Shown here: piece by piece, positions 10,152 to 21,845 of the stretch
How the letters are laid out: each line of letters starts with the position of its first letter
Position numbering within the stretch: the first letter of the stretch is position 1
Assembly: GCF_050947875.1 (NCBI RefSeq)
Contig: NC_134572.1
Location: forward strand, 153,161,105-153,225,104
Direction of reading: 5' to 3'
DNA: 64,000 nt
Source: Dermacentor variabilis
Lineage: Eukaryota; Arthropoda; Arachnida; Ixodida; Ixodidae
Made by a program: the position numbers and the translations under genes
Notes under the pieces: generated by a model
Database searches by the model: none
What the model was told of the DNA's origin: nothing
What the model saw: only the letters and a program-made list of their open reading frames with translations

Positions 10152-10217
10152 TGCCATCTGTATGTTGCGGTGCATGGCAGCTGGTCAAGCTAAATTTTCC
10201 GCCATGTTTTCCTTTTT

Positions 10218-10355
10218 TTGCGAAGCCTTGCCGCCATTACATGCGCAACAGCGCACATGCTTGAAAGTCTTTGAATTTAGCAGAAAAATAGGATGGGAAG
10301 TGCGAAAAAGGCGGACAACACGTGCACAATTTACGCTATGCAATTTACGCATAGA
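10218..10355 (+). repeat. Dispersed repeat, copy also at 27803-27935
   Basis: About 135 bp is shared with 27803-27935, running from GAAGCCxTxCCGCCATT to CACGTGCACAATTTACGCTATG. In both places it follows a LINE 3' end. It may be a third collinear block of the segmental duplication, separated by LINE insertions, or an independent repeat. Confidence 0.6.
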
Positions 10356-10859
10356 ATGTGATCAGGGCCGTATTCGTAGGCCCCATCATGCGAGCGTGTA
10401 AGACAGGGGCTTCTGAGCAGCGGAGGTTTTCTAGCAGCGTCGTCGTAGTGGTGATTGCAATGCCTGAGACTACACCCTGGCAGGAGTTGTCTGGGGCGGC
10501 TACGTGCTATGTAGCGACGAATCGAAATTCCCGATAGGAAATAGTGCTCAGAGGGCTGAGAAATGACGAGCCTGCTGTCATTCGCCACGACGCCGTTTCA
10601 GTAGGGTGCTCATACATTCCTAAGCCATCCATGCTTTGCATTCTTTGACGGCCGCGTTATCAGTCCCGTCTGAAACTTTCCTGATGCATATAGGTATTCA
10701 TAGCATGCTCCGACGTATGTTTTAATTGTAACAGGATAAAAATATTGGCATGTTTGTGTTTTCAGATGTAGCACTTCAGAGACCGTTTCCAACATATGAA
10801 TACTCCCTACAGCGGAATATTCAATAGCACACTCGAGTTTGAACACTAGTAAGTTACAG
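10356..10859. other. No gene recognised
   Basis: Mixed-composition sequence with short open frames in both directions. None has recognisable motifs or a matching copy elsewhere in the window. Confidence 0.4.
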
Positions 10860-10865
10860 AGATTA

Positions 10866-11851
10866 GGGGTGCTATAACGTGAAACTATTCCAAACTTTTC
10901 TATTCCGATTCTGCTATCAGCCCTCCACGATTGGTCAAAAACATTTTTCGACCACCCCCACTTCACCTGTCTGTCACACGACGTCACGAAAACCGCCATA
11001 CCTCCCCATCTGATATGATGTGTACACACTGATTATGCATGATTTGACAGGAAAAAGAAAAACAGTTATTTCTGATTCGACCCCTTTTTGCCATTAGCCC
11101 TCGGCTATTGGTAAAAAGTTTTCGGGCTGCACCCACTTCACCTGCCTGTCACGCGGCATCACAAAACCGCAAGAACTCACCGCGTCAAACTGACGTGTAC
11201 CCGATAAAGATGCATTAATATGCCGAACAAAACTGAATTTTTTTCGGAACAGCCGCAGGCTGCCCCGTTCCGAAAGGAACAGAAGGTGGCTGCCGCCGAT
11301 CACTCAGACGCTGGCTATTCGCACCTGCCGGAGAGCATGGGCGTATTTGCGCATAATAAAGCTTCTGGCGTGGCCGTGTAACGTTTTCGAGCACTTTCGG
11401 AACGTTTACCCCCTCATTCTGCCAACTCTTCTTTGCTGAGGGTCAGTTTTAGCGGCATTCTTGAGCTTCCGTTGCGTGCCATCGCGATTTTCGACCAGCC
11501 ACCGCAAGCTAAGTAAGGGAAAGCCGACCAATCTTAGACGCCGGCACCACTCTCTTCATCCGGTTATCGACTTTCAGTGCAGTGGCTCGGCCCCATCGAA
11601 TCCCTCTCCACTTGAGCGTTCTCCTCGTCTCTTGTCAGCCAATTAGAAACGACAAGCCGCTCAGTGTAGGCAATGTTATTCGTTTTTCAAGCAAACAAAA
11701 GTGACCTCCTATGAACGATGAGATCATTTGATTGGTCTGTTCAGACAACCCTGCGGGTGACCGCCCGGTGCTTGCGTTGGTGGTTACGCAAATTTGACGT
11801 CAGGAGATTGGAATAGAAATTTATTGGAATAGTTTTACGTTATAGGGCCCT
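10866..11851 (+). mobile_element. Non-autonomous DNA transposon (MITE-like), copy 1
   Basis: The ends are inverted repeats of about 35 bp: CTATAACGT near 10876 and its complement near 11838-11846, with the inner TATTCC blocks also inverted. The flanks carry a 6-bp direct repeat, AGATTA, at 10860-10865 and 11852-11857, a likely target-site duplication. It is 986 bp long with no transposase ORF. A second copy in reverse orientation lies at 41791-42805. Inside, a block at about 10905-11000 is repeated at about 11085-11175 (shared CACCCxCTTCACCTGxCTGTCAC). The superfamily cannot be assigned. Confidence 0.75.
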
Positions 11852-11857
11852 AGATTA

Positions 11858-12364
11858 CCCTTGCAAAAATGAATTGTTCTCTAACGAATTATGATTGAGA
11901 GCCACACTTCCAAACTAGTTCAAATATATTTCTCTGTCGACGCAGCGATCACACTTCGCGGTCACACGTTGAAAAACCCTGATGAGTCCACCCTAAAATG
12001 CCTGGAATGTTAGATTAACGTACGGTTGGAAATAAAATTATGGCGTCTGTAAAACACGTACAGAAAATCACGCCACTTACCAATTTATTGAGGGAAATTC
12101 TGCTTTACTAGTATTCATGCTTCATCGAAATCATTCACCTCATGACCATATTGCACTCTCATTTTTCTCAACTTCATGGAATAGTTCTACATGTCACAAA
12201 GAGAAAACAAATGCAGCTTACTAGTACACTTTCTCCAACGCAGTCACATTCCCGGAAAAGTATTTGCAAATCTGCACATCATGCTGTGCACTGGTACAGT
12301 TATACGTTATGCAAGGAAGCCCAGATACCAACACGTACCTCTTGAGAAATTTTAAAGGACTTTT
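11858..12364. other. No gene recognised
   Basis: AT-rich sequence between the DNA transposon and the start of duplication copy 2. No shared ORF or repeat was noticed. Confidence 0.4.
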
Positions 12365-12826
12365 GAAAATCTACAGCGCAAACTACATTCCTTGCTCCGA
12401 GATCAATCACCCGTCTGCAGAACCCTCGTTCGCACAAAGCATTACTAAAAGGCTTTCCAAGAATGGTCCTCAAACTTCATGTCCTCACAGATTGCTCTAG
12501 CGGGCGCAAAAGCAGTCAATTGTTGCAATTCGACATACCTAACAACCGCCCACACTTTGAGAGTAAACAGGTGTGAAGGGTTGGGCGATGGTCAAGGTGT
12601 AGTTATTGACTGGGACGAATTCTTTGTTCAACCTGCGTGTGGCCCAGAGTAATTTCATAGAAAGACATATTTCTTGTGCATGCGCAGCAACAATGTCTAG
12701 AATGTTTGAGAAAAGTGAGAATAACACAGAATGGGCAGTAATTTCAACGCTACCACACTGTTCAGTGGGCCACGTTTGCTGTTTTGTGGTATGGCGACCA
12801 GGCGCTCTGTGCATTAATTTTTTGCA

Positions 12827-13108
12827 ATGGGTATCGACGTCGCTGGTCTACTCGAAGCAGCCGAGGAGAAGATAGCCATGATTGACAAGAGTGGTCAAGA
12901 TTTGGGCATTCACAAGCGGCTCCTGCTGTCTAACTTTCTTCGAGAATGGTCGTGACTCAAAGACGACGACACCGGGCCAGGACAACCGGCCAGCCGCGAG
13001 CGTAGCAGGCCTAGTCCGAGCCCTAAAGCCAAAAAGCGACGTGTGCAAAAAGAGAAGACATCCTCGCGGAATTCCCATAAGAAGGCTCGTCTTGCAACAC
13101 GCTCAAAG
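12827..13108 (+). pseudogene. Small basic protein, exon 1 (copy 2, disabled)
   Basis: Homologous to 463-745. The ATG is kept (12827), but codon 43, Trp in copy 1, is TGA (12953-12955). A 1-nt deletion just before the exon end (CGCTCAAAG against CGCTCCAAAG) puts the donor in phase 0 instead of phase 1. The donor has weakened from GTAAGC to GTGTGC. Any product would stop at 42 residues, and splicing to exon 2 would be out of frame. Confidence 0.75.
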
Positions 13109-15821
13109 GTGTGCAACTCTTGAAGTTTTTAATTTCTACATCTCTTAGCAATCCGTCTAGCCATAGTTGCAACATGTATCTTACTGTATGCGATGCACGT
13201 GCTTTTCACGCAGCGATGTGAAGGAAATGGACGAGATTTTTACAGCGAGATATACAATTGTATAAAGATAAAAATCATTAAACGCAATGTCTACTGAGGG
13301 TAGTTGCACAATTACGACTAGTTATTCATTTCATGCAGTGGTTTCTCCTATTTAATAGCACCCCATTGAATGTAAGACTTTCTAACCTATCTCCACGTAT
13401 CTCGTTATTCCGCATATTTAAGACAGCAATATTTGAAATGGTTTCCGATTCGCCATGCCCCCGCAAACAGTTACATTGAATATTTTTCCTATATCACCGC
13501 TCGAAGTGTTGTCTTCAGGTTAGCACAATTTGGCCAGCTACTGGTAATGTACGCTTGTAAAGCTAATGCACAGAATGATTCAGTCATATTTATACAAGGG
13601 CAATTCGAATTAAAAGGGATAACTGTACAATTTCATGTGATTGGAATTCTTGCGTCCCGCGCCTACATGGTTGATTCAAAGATTTCATAAGCACTCGATG
13701 CAACCGCTTCTATTGCGCAGCTAGTATAGAAATATCATGCATTGGTTCTCTAACTCGATGTGCTTGAATCGGGTGATGAGCACCCTTCAAAGCTGTCACA
13801 CGAGTTGTGAATTTTCTCTACCATTCATACGACTGTCTTGATGTTGTGACAACCGTGCATTAGCGTACCTAACCATTATTTTTCAAAAGATTTCGATAAT
13901 TTTACTCATTCACTTGTCAAAATTCTGGTAGCAGAAACTACTCCGTGCATGTCTCCAGTGGGCGGCAGCTAGTTTTACACGCAGAGTGCGACAAAGTTTT
14001 ACAACTGCACGCTTCTACCATGTAGCAAATATCTTTTACTGTAGTATCAGCAATTTTAAACACTTACAGGTCATTTGCAAACAAAAATTAAAATTTTATA
14101 AGAAATTTGGTGGTCTCGTTTGACTGGCTCACTCATAACTGTAGGTATCGCAAATCGGCTTTGCCGTGATGAAGTGTCATACAATTTTCATTTATTTTCT
14201 TCAGATTGCTCATTGAAAGTAAAATTTATCGTTACAAACATACCTTCATATTATTTTTCCCACGAGTATTTTACTGAGCAGAAGACTGCTTGCAATGTGC
14301 CCAATAAATACTAATGAGCTGGACAACGCCCGCGTGTGCTTTTGACAGTATCTAACAAATGCGCGTACACTACACTTACTGCTATGGCGAGTACACTAAT
14401 TACATTATTATTATATCTTGTGAGAAGGTCTGTTTCTTACTGCCCATTTGCCCGAAACGGCTTTTGTGTCTGCAGCATTTCCTTGCCTTCTCACGGACCT
14501 TTTCTCAGTGAACAACCCCTCCCTTTTTCTTTGAATTGGAACTGCGAGCGAAGAGTGGGCGAGCTGTTTCCGTATCGCCACAGCGTCGGTTACACCCATT
14601 CTTTGCTTCTCTCCCCCTCGTAGCCTTCGTAGTCTCTTTCGTTCTATCTAGCTTCCCTTTGGACTTGCATGTTTGCAGAAAGGTAAGCGCTGCAATTTCT
14701 GCAATGCTTTGGTCGGGTCACGGATTATTACAGCTGTCAAAATGCTAAAGTGGTGGCGCATAGGGAACTACGGAGGGAACTGTGCGCATTAGACGCGGCG
14801 GAAAAGTCCGAACGTTTCTCACGTCGGCTTTCCTCTCTTCCACGCAGTCTGAAGCAACCCCTGACGCGGTGTGACAGACAGCAGCAGCAGTAGTGAGAAA
14901 GGCAATGGAAGGGGAAAAGAAAGCTTCGCTTTAGGAGTAATTTTTTTTGCGAAACAGCCCAACGGCGTTATCTGGCAACAGGGAGCCTTTTGCCTACAAC
15001 ATGCACTGCTGCAGCCATATATGTCCTTGCGTCTAAACGTATTATTTAATGCTAGTGCTTCCATCGGGAGAACTGGTATTTACCTTTCGCGAAAGGTTAG
15101 CTTACAATCAACGACTACACTATTTTAAAACAGAAACAGAAAACTCGTCATTTGAATATATTAAGTTTCGTGTTTGCACTTTCCTATCAGGAGTTTTTGA
15201 GAAGCACTCAGACACTCACGATTGTTTTCAGAAATAATGTCATTCATATAAAAGTTATGTAAATCGTAGCAAGCGCAATGGCGCTGTGAATAATTTGTGC
15301 AATATCTGTTCTACGCGACACGTTTCGAATTCATTTCCGAGGTGCACATTGCGTCATGTTGAGTAAGGCAGGCACTTGTGATCTCAATCCTGCCAGTTTC
15401 CGTCACCAGGTGCCTCTCCTTGATTTGTCTGTTATGCTGCTACATCGTGCCGTGAGACGAGGCGTATTGAAGATGGCCTAACATGTGCTATAACGTTACG
15501 ATGCTCTGCTGCGACGTGTTGCCTCATAGTATATATAATTCAAAAAAAGAATAATATCTAGAAGTACTAGAACCATTATCCTTTGTGAGGACAGTTGCAC
15601 ACCTTGTGTAAGCAAAATTGGGCCACACGTGATGCCTATAAGAAAATGCGGTGTAAGTTTTAACTTTCATATTCAGCGGAGTAAATTCATTCTTATTCAG
15701 AAAACAACTGCTTCTTACAGCAAACTACAACGTGTTTTTAACCGAGAAAGCTACATAGTTCCTGTAATTTAGTGACTAACATTGTCTGACAAGGTCTTTC
15801 GTTGTGTTATTTTCACTCCAG
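13109..15821 (+). other. Former intron of the copy-2 gene
   Basis: 2713 bp between decayed exon 1 and exon 2. It aligns with copy 1 for most of its length, including the conserved block (14525-14682, then 14734 on) with donor GCAGAAAG|GTAAGC and acceptor ATTATTACAG. A stretch at about 13440-13620 has no match in copy 1. Confidence 0.5.
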
Positions 15822-16066
15822 CCAAACTGGTGAGCCGTGACCACCGTCGACGGTGTCGAGCGGAAGCCGTGTCGTCCGATACCAGACGTGTTCGAGAAGT
15901 CCAAGGAGTGCAGCCGGTGGCTTGCCCTCTCCCCATTCTTTACGAAGCAAAGCCGTGCAACACAAACGAGTGGGATTGGCTCTTCGTGGACGTCTACGAC
16001 CTGCCAACCGACACTCCAGTGCCTAACCCGGACTGGTCGTTTCTTGAACAACAAGCAGCTGTGTGA
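15822..16066 (+). pseudogene. Small basic protein, exon 2 (copy 2, frame still open)
   Basis: Same 245-nt length as copy-1 exon 2, open from the acceptor at 15821 to TGA 16064-16066. The conserved core is nearly unchanged: CPLPILYEAKPCNTNEWDWL, DVYDLPTD and SFLEQQAAV. The lesions lie in exon 1, so this exon could still be used only through another 5' exon. It is called a pseudogene because of the exon 1 lesions. Recent inactivation could equally explain its open frame. Confidence 0.6.
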
Positions 16067-16350
16067 TTATTCTATTGGATTTTTTACTCTTTTACTGTTA
16101 AGTGGCTGTTTCTTGGCCGACATGACGATACCAGTGTGTACCTATACCTAGGTGCTCAGTTTTTAGATGTCGCTCGCGTGCGCAAGGAAAACATATTGTG
16201 TGATGGCAATTTTATTTATTTAGGTTCACACAATCTCCAATTTGCTTTGCACGTTCTTGCTACTACACGCATGACATCTGCGTGCAAAGCGCTAATATGT
16301 TAAAAACGAGTGTGCCCATCTTGTTGTATCCAGTTGTGCATTTTGATTTT

Positions 16351-16356
16351 AATAAA
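16351..16356 (+). terminator. AATAAA poly(A) signal, copy 2
   Basis: This aligns with AATAAA at 3955-3960 of copy 1 and is also followed by T/G-rich sequence. Confidence 0.45.
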
Positions 16357-16379
16357 AATCTGTTTGGCACCTCAGAAGC

Positions 16380-18385
16380 TTTGTTTTTCCTTCATCATCT
16401 GGAAAAGTACGCGACACTTAGGCGTCACATTCTCAATTAAGCGACTACTGGCGATCACACCTAGTGTACGTACTCTTTTGCATTTCAACTTTTTCATGGC
16501 TTTATGGCCTGTTAACACAATGAGGTATCCCAACCTTGGCGTGCGTGGTCAGATAAATATGCATTATATTTCTCTTACACTTTTTATACGAACATAAGGT
16601 TGGGGCTGTTGGATTTCAGGAGATTGTTCCGACGCGTTTACTTTAGCAGACGCCTGAAGTTTGGGCCGCGTGATAGCCGCTATGCCACCACCGCCGCTCC
16701 ATCGGAACAGACTACGTTCAGTGCGAATGGGTAAAGTATATGATGGTGATAATTTTTAGGATTTACGGAATTTTTAAAGATCGCCTCTTGGAGATAGCAT
16801 AATTCTTGTCTTTGATGTGCATTATTGAAACAGGGCGCTATTACGAGCATTAGAAATCGAAACAAATATTCAACGGAATAAATAAAATCCATATTTTATT
16901 TTATTAGTGGCCATCTTGTAATTTACGCTTTTTAGCCGGTGAGGTTGTTAAATTTATCCATTTGCAATTAATTTTATGGGTGAACAGTTCTCGCATAATT
17001 TTTCGGAATCTTTATGACAAAGTACATCGGTGTTCCAGATAATTTTGAGTTTCAATGCGGAATGAACGTTTGTAAAATTGATGTTACAACCGTGCATAGT
17101 TAAGGCCACTTTTTTGGAGCATATCTCTAAACTGGTGTCATTCTGTAAAATATTTCAAAGTGGATACGCCTTTCAAACTCGCCAGCTCCAAATCGTAAAG
17201 TAAACAAATCACAGGGATAATTAGTAATTTTTTGCTAATTAGATGAATGTGTGTTTCAATTTTTGTGCGGGTAATGTAGGCCTCCATGACTGTTCCAGTT
17301 CAAGGACTAGAATTATGTTATATTCTACAGGCAATGTCTAAAGATTACGTAAAAACTAAAATGATCCCTGCTTATATCGCACTCGAAGTATCTACGCTCG
17401 TACTAGATCATTACTAAAATCATTCTGGTAATACTTTCATGGGAGGGGACATGCTCATTTAGTCCTCGTGCAACATTAATTACCAATGAATATTAATGTG
17501 GCGGCCACACTCCGGCGGCACGCGCTCCCAATTTTAGTCATTGTTTGCGGATGCACTGCGTTTTCTGGGCTCATTGGACGGATGTGGATTATATTGCATT
17601 AGTAGGCTTGCTTTCTGAGCTTTGCAATGGCGCATGGTGTTATCGCCTAGCCTGGCGAGACTCAAAAGAGTGTGCGCGAAAAACGGCGTTACTGCTGTAG
17701 TCTCTTTCGTACTGCGTTTCCGGCAAAACTGTTGAGCATATCAAAATTAATTTGCTGTGCCTTCAAATGAAAGGTTATACAAGCTTTCTGTGAAGAAATA
17801 TTGCGTGTAAAAGAAATAGAAATTCATTTAGGCCCCAAACATGGGCGAAAGAATCAAAATTTATGAATGAATATCTTTTTTCCTGTTCCATGCAGAGCAA
17901 CATTTAGTGGTTTTGCAGATTACAGTGCACTTACCTATGGGAAGTTGTTTTGTGTTCTGATGAACAGTTTATCAGGTATTATTACTTCAAATTGTCAATT
18001 TATACCTATACTTCGTAACGCATTACCGAAGAAAAGGCATAGCTGTTCAAGATGAAATTCTGCAATTTTGAATTATCAAGCATTAAGCCCTTTTCTGCAA
18101 AATTATGAAGATAACATTTAGTTATGGTGATTAAGGAACCTTCAAGGGAACAGGAAATCTGAGTTTTCTGCTGGCCAGGTCCCTCAAATTGATTCTTTTT
18201 CATGTACACGCCAATTACAACGTGTGCTGCACATCAGTAGTGCCAAACAATGTTTCGTAGTTACTAGCACTCACTAGTTTTACGAAGCAGTGCTTGAAAC
18301 AAAGAAATGCCAATAAATAGCAAATCTCACAGGGTTTCTTGCTGGTGGCTCCATCCGTGCAAAAAGATGTCAAGGTCCTTCATGT
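16380..18385. other. Non-coding duplicated sequence, right part of copy 2
   Basis: Alignable with copy 1 (3981-4996 and 5986-6895). No gene, RNA or mobile element was recognised. Confidence 0.5.
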
Positions 18386-18781
18386 CAGTTCCAACATTTG
18401 TGAAATGTGGCGCCACTAAACATTACAGAGTGAGCAAAATGCGGATGGATCCAGGTTTCAGTGTTTGGCTCAGTCTATTCGCCGCGCCTACCCGACATTC
18501 CTTCAAGCACATTGCAACCAGGTCTTCAACGTGGTCTTAAGGCAGCTCACTAAATTGTGGCTGTTTGGAAAAAAAGAAGGAAAGAAACAAAGAAAGCGCC
18601 GTGCCCGATACGGCGCATCTTGACTGCATGCCAGCTAGCCAAGAAGTTAGGGTGTTGTTCCATTGCGCCGCGGAGAATTGCAGGTAAAGATTCCAGAAAT
18701 TTCATGGGTGCTCAATTTTTTTCAGAAGCGACTATGGAAGCGTTTCTGAAGTGCTCAAAGAACTTGCCCTCACCTCCTCGT
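18386..18781. other. No gene recognised
   Basis: Sequence between duplication copy 2 and a SINE. An open frame at 18557-18835 runs into the SINE and is not supported as coding. Confidence 0.4.
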
Positions 18782-18789
18782 AGCTGCCA

Positions 18790-19029
18790 CGCGACCCGCC
18801 GTGGTTGCTCATTGGCTATGGTGTTAGGCTGCTGAGCACGAAGTCGCGGGATCGAATCCCGGCCACGGCGGCCGCATTTCCATGCGGGCGAAATGCGAAA
18901 ACACCCGTGTACCTAGATCTAGGTGCACGTTAAAGAACCCCAGGTGGTCGAAATTTCCGGAGTCCTCCACTACGGCGTGCCTCATAATCAGAAACTGGTT
19001 TTGGCACGTAAAACCCAATAATTTTTTTT
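18790..19029 (+). mobile_element. tRNA-derived SINE (tick Ruka-like)
   Basis: The head resembles a tRNA gene with a pol III A box (GCTATGGTGT) and B box (GGGATCGAATCCC). The body includes CACGTTAAAGAACCCCAGGT and GGCGTGCCTCATAATCAGAA, followed by a T-rich tail. An 8-bp target-site duplication, AGCTGCCA, flanks it (18782-18789 and 19030-19037). It matches my memory of the tick SINE family Ruka. Confidence 0.9.
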
Positions 19030-19037
19030 AGCTGCCA

Positions 19038-19309
19038 AGCTCGTACGGCGATATTTGGAAACCTGTTTACGTCACGCGGTGAAGTGCGCTGTGTTTGGTA
19101 GAGTACTGTGTTTGCCTTTTTCTTGGCGACGCGGGTTCAATGATAGGACTAACAGAAAACAATGAGCGAGCCTTCATTTCCCCAAATGTAGCGAAAAGTG
19201 CGGAAGGCTGCGTGGCCTGCAGTATTCCAAGCCGCGCTGAACGAAACAAATGTCACGCGTTCCGATTTCTGGCAAAGTTTTGAAACATGTGGTTTGCAGT
19301 AGATTGTCT
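19038..19309. other. No gene recognised
   Basis: Sequence between the SINE and the presumed 5' region of the long LINE. No repeat or gene was noticed. Confidence 0.35.
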
Positions 19310-19859
19310 TCTCGCACCAAGGTCCCCGCAGGGGCGACTGCATCAGCAGGCGTTTGGTGCGTTGCGACACCACGTACCCGAGCATATGAGGGTTGGACGC
19401 TCCCGCGTATAGACGTGCGCGGCTTAGCCGTGTCTGGGGAAAGGGAGATTCTGGGGGTTGAGCCGATGCCTGGTGTTCGGACCTTTTAGGTCCCCTAGTG
19501 CAGGCAACACACCTCTTTGGCCTCTGCTTCACATAGATGGTACATGGACTGACCCACCCGGGGAAAATGGGTATTTGCCCTTTCCTGCCTCTCTCTATCT
19601 CTCTCCAACCTTCGTGTCTTTCCTGTCTTTCCTGACTTCCCTTCCGATTTTGCCAGGCAGCAAGGGTTAAGCTTGTGAGAATAGCCAACCTAGGTTATTT
19701 TACATCTGCTTATAATGATAATGTACAGCTGACGTTTGCAGGACCTGTTTTTACAGTCACTGTAGCGTCCCCTTTAGGGCTCCACGGTGGGTGGCTGGCG
19801 TTATTGCCGAAAAGTGCACATTTGTACACGAAAAGTATAAATGCCCGAAAGTACACGGC

Positions 19860-19898
19860 GCGCCCTCTTTTGTACACGAAAAGTACAAAAGAGGGCGC
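19860..19898. repeat. Perfect 16-bp inverted repeat
   Basis: The arms GCGCCCTCTTTTGTAC (19860-19875) and its exact complement (19883-19898) are separated by a 7-nt loop, ACGAAAA. It lies just upstream of the recognisable gag coding sequence of the LINE. A related partial motif, GTACACGAAAAGTA, occurs just before it at 19824-19837. Confidence 0.85.
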
Positions 19899-19913
19899 AC
19901 CGATGAGGTTTTT

Positions 19914-21036
19914 CTGTTTTTTGTTCGGCAGAAAGAATCCTTCCCCCGTTTCTATGTCATTGATTATGAAAAACCAGATGAACAAGTTCGCACAATTTCA
20001 CCCTTCCTTGTTTCCAAGTCACAGACTGATGTGTTTGGTTCAGGTTATAAGGCGCCGAGAATGGCATGCAGTGGTCTCCTCTTGGAGCTCCGCAATGAGA
20101 AGCAGTATGAGAAATTGCCAAAACTAGAGTCATTTGGGGAAACCCAAGTAATTGTAACCCCGCACCGTACGATGAACACAACCCGAGGCGCTGTCTCGAA
20201 CCAAGACTTGCTGGAGCTCACTGAGGCTCTTGGAGGGCTTCAGTGACCAGAATGCTATAAATGTCAAAAGAATTAAGATGAGGCGTGACAGCAAGGAAAT
20301 CAAAACCAAGCCCCTGATTTTGTCATTCGGCTCAAGTGTTTTGGCCGAGTCTGTAGAGGCAGGGTGCATCAAGTTTCGTGTTAGGCCATATGTGCCAAAT
20401 CCCTTCAGATGTTTCAAATGCCGACGGTTCCGCCACAGCTCACAGAGCTGCCGTGGCCGCGACACCTGTGCGTAATGCAATGCCCGGGAACATACCTCTG
20501 AATCTTGCGAGAACACTCTCTGCTATGTACACTGTGATGGGGAGCACGCCGCCTACTCACGGTCGTGGACATCCTGGAAGAAATAAAAAGAAATGGTCAC
20601 AATGAAAGTCAAAGAAAACATCTTTCAAGGAGGCACGTAGGTGGGTGTCATACCTGCCTAAGGGCAGCTTTGCCGATATTGCGCGTCAGGGGGCAGCGCG
20701 ACAATGGCCTCCGGCAGCAGTCCGGTCCACACGCAGTGAGCCTGCGGTGACGCCATCCGAACCCCCGGCGGCTACGTTTGTACTGTTCCGCCATTCCAGC
20801 AGAAGGGACCATCGACCTCCGGGCAGGTGGTCTCAAAGGCCTCGTCCACCGTGCCGAGGCCTTCACGTCAAACACAGCGCTCGGAAAAGCGCATGTCCAG
20901 CGCTTCTTGCAAGGCGATGGACACAACAACTAGCCAGACTGCGCCACCAGCGCCTACGGCACTGCGAGCCTCTCTCGACCGCTCCAAAAAAGACAAAAGC
21001 TCGTTTCACAGCGCCTCCAAAAGGCCCGTGTGCTAA
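19914..21036 (+). pseudogene. LINE ORF1 (gag-like nucleic-acid-binding protein), broken
   Basis: The readable order is an N-terminal FPRFYVIDYEKPDEQ block, then RNEKQYEKLPKL, NAINVKRIKMRRDSKEIKT and RVRPYVPNPFRCFKC. A CCHC knuckle (C-x2-C-x4-H-x4-C) follows at 20410-20451, then a second knuckle with a TAA inside it (20473-20475). The tail is basic and Ser/Pro-rich and ends at 21036. There is a frameshift near 20230 and several stops between 20473 and 20830. The role in an intact element is binding the element RNA. Confidence 0.75.
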
Positions 21037-21078
21037 TGCTCGTCTCTGAAACACACAGCACTAAACACAGTTGGCATA

Positions 21079-21845
21079 ATGGATACACAAAAACTGCAAT
21101 GGAATGTTAGAGGGATTTTTCATAACCTTGATGATATTGGAGAACTCCTGCACAAACATAATTCAAACTTGATGTGTGTTCAAAAGACACATGTGAAACG
21201 TACACAAACAAATTTTCTTCGTCAGTACACCATCTTCCGAAAGGACCGTGACGAGACTAACACCTCATGTGGCGGTGTAGCAATCCTTAAAGACAAGTCT
21301 GTAGCTTTTCGCCACATAGCCTTACAGACACCCCTCGAGGCAATGTCAATTAGAGGGGTTCTTTTCAATACGTTGGTAACTGTCGGTTCCATATATATAC
21401 CCCCTAGCTATCACCTCCAAAAATCTTATTTCTATAACCTCATAAATCAGCTCCCGGAAACCTACATACTTGTGCGTGATTTTAACGCCCACAACACGTT
21501 GTGGCGAGACGAGCGTTGCGGCTCAAAAAGACGACCATGGAAAATTTCGCCATTACATCAGGTGCCAGCCTATTTAATAAGAAGCAGCCAACATATTACA
21601 GCATCCAACAACATTCATATTCATCCATATACCTAGGAATAGGCTCTGCTTCTCTTCTGCCTCATCCGGAATGGAATGTGATCAATCATGCTTTTGGAAG
21701 TGACCACTTACCCATAACTATAATCTTAATAACGCAGCATAACATCCCTCCCCGTCTTGAAATTTGGAAATTAGCATCGGCTTACGGGGAACATTTTAAA
21801 GAATCAAATCATTTGACACCCGATTTTATAGGCAATTTTGTATAG
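21079..21845 (+). pseudogene. LINE ORF2 endonuclease domain, broken
   Basis: APE-like endonuclease fold in two overlapping frames, shifting near 21520. Visible motifs are LQWNVRG near the start, SIYIPPSY, RDFNAHNTLW (the Asp-Phe-Asn motif kept) and GSDHLPI (the terminal His motif kept). The expected catalytic Glu of the QET motif reads QKT, with a Lys codon at 21184-21186, so nicking activity should be lost even without the frameshift. Confidence 0.75.

Larger units (their letters stand above)
12365..18385 (+). repeat. Tandem segmental duplication, copy 2
   Basis: Collinear with 1-6895. It begins where the window's first bases find their match (GCAAACTACATTCCTT). It ends near 18385, after the block containing GCTGGCCAGGTCCCTCAAAT. 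Relative to copy 1 it has different sequence at about 13440-13620, lacks the 4997-5985 block, and carries a disabled gene copy. Confidence 0.85.

Noticed and set aside
18795..18870. tRNA gene
   Set aside because: The A and B boxes belong to a SINE head. The downstream SINE body and the target-site duplication show a retroposon, as at 40125-40200 and 43974-44045.
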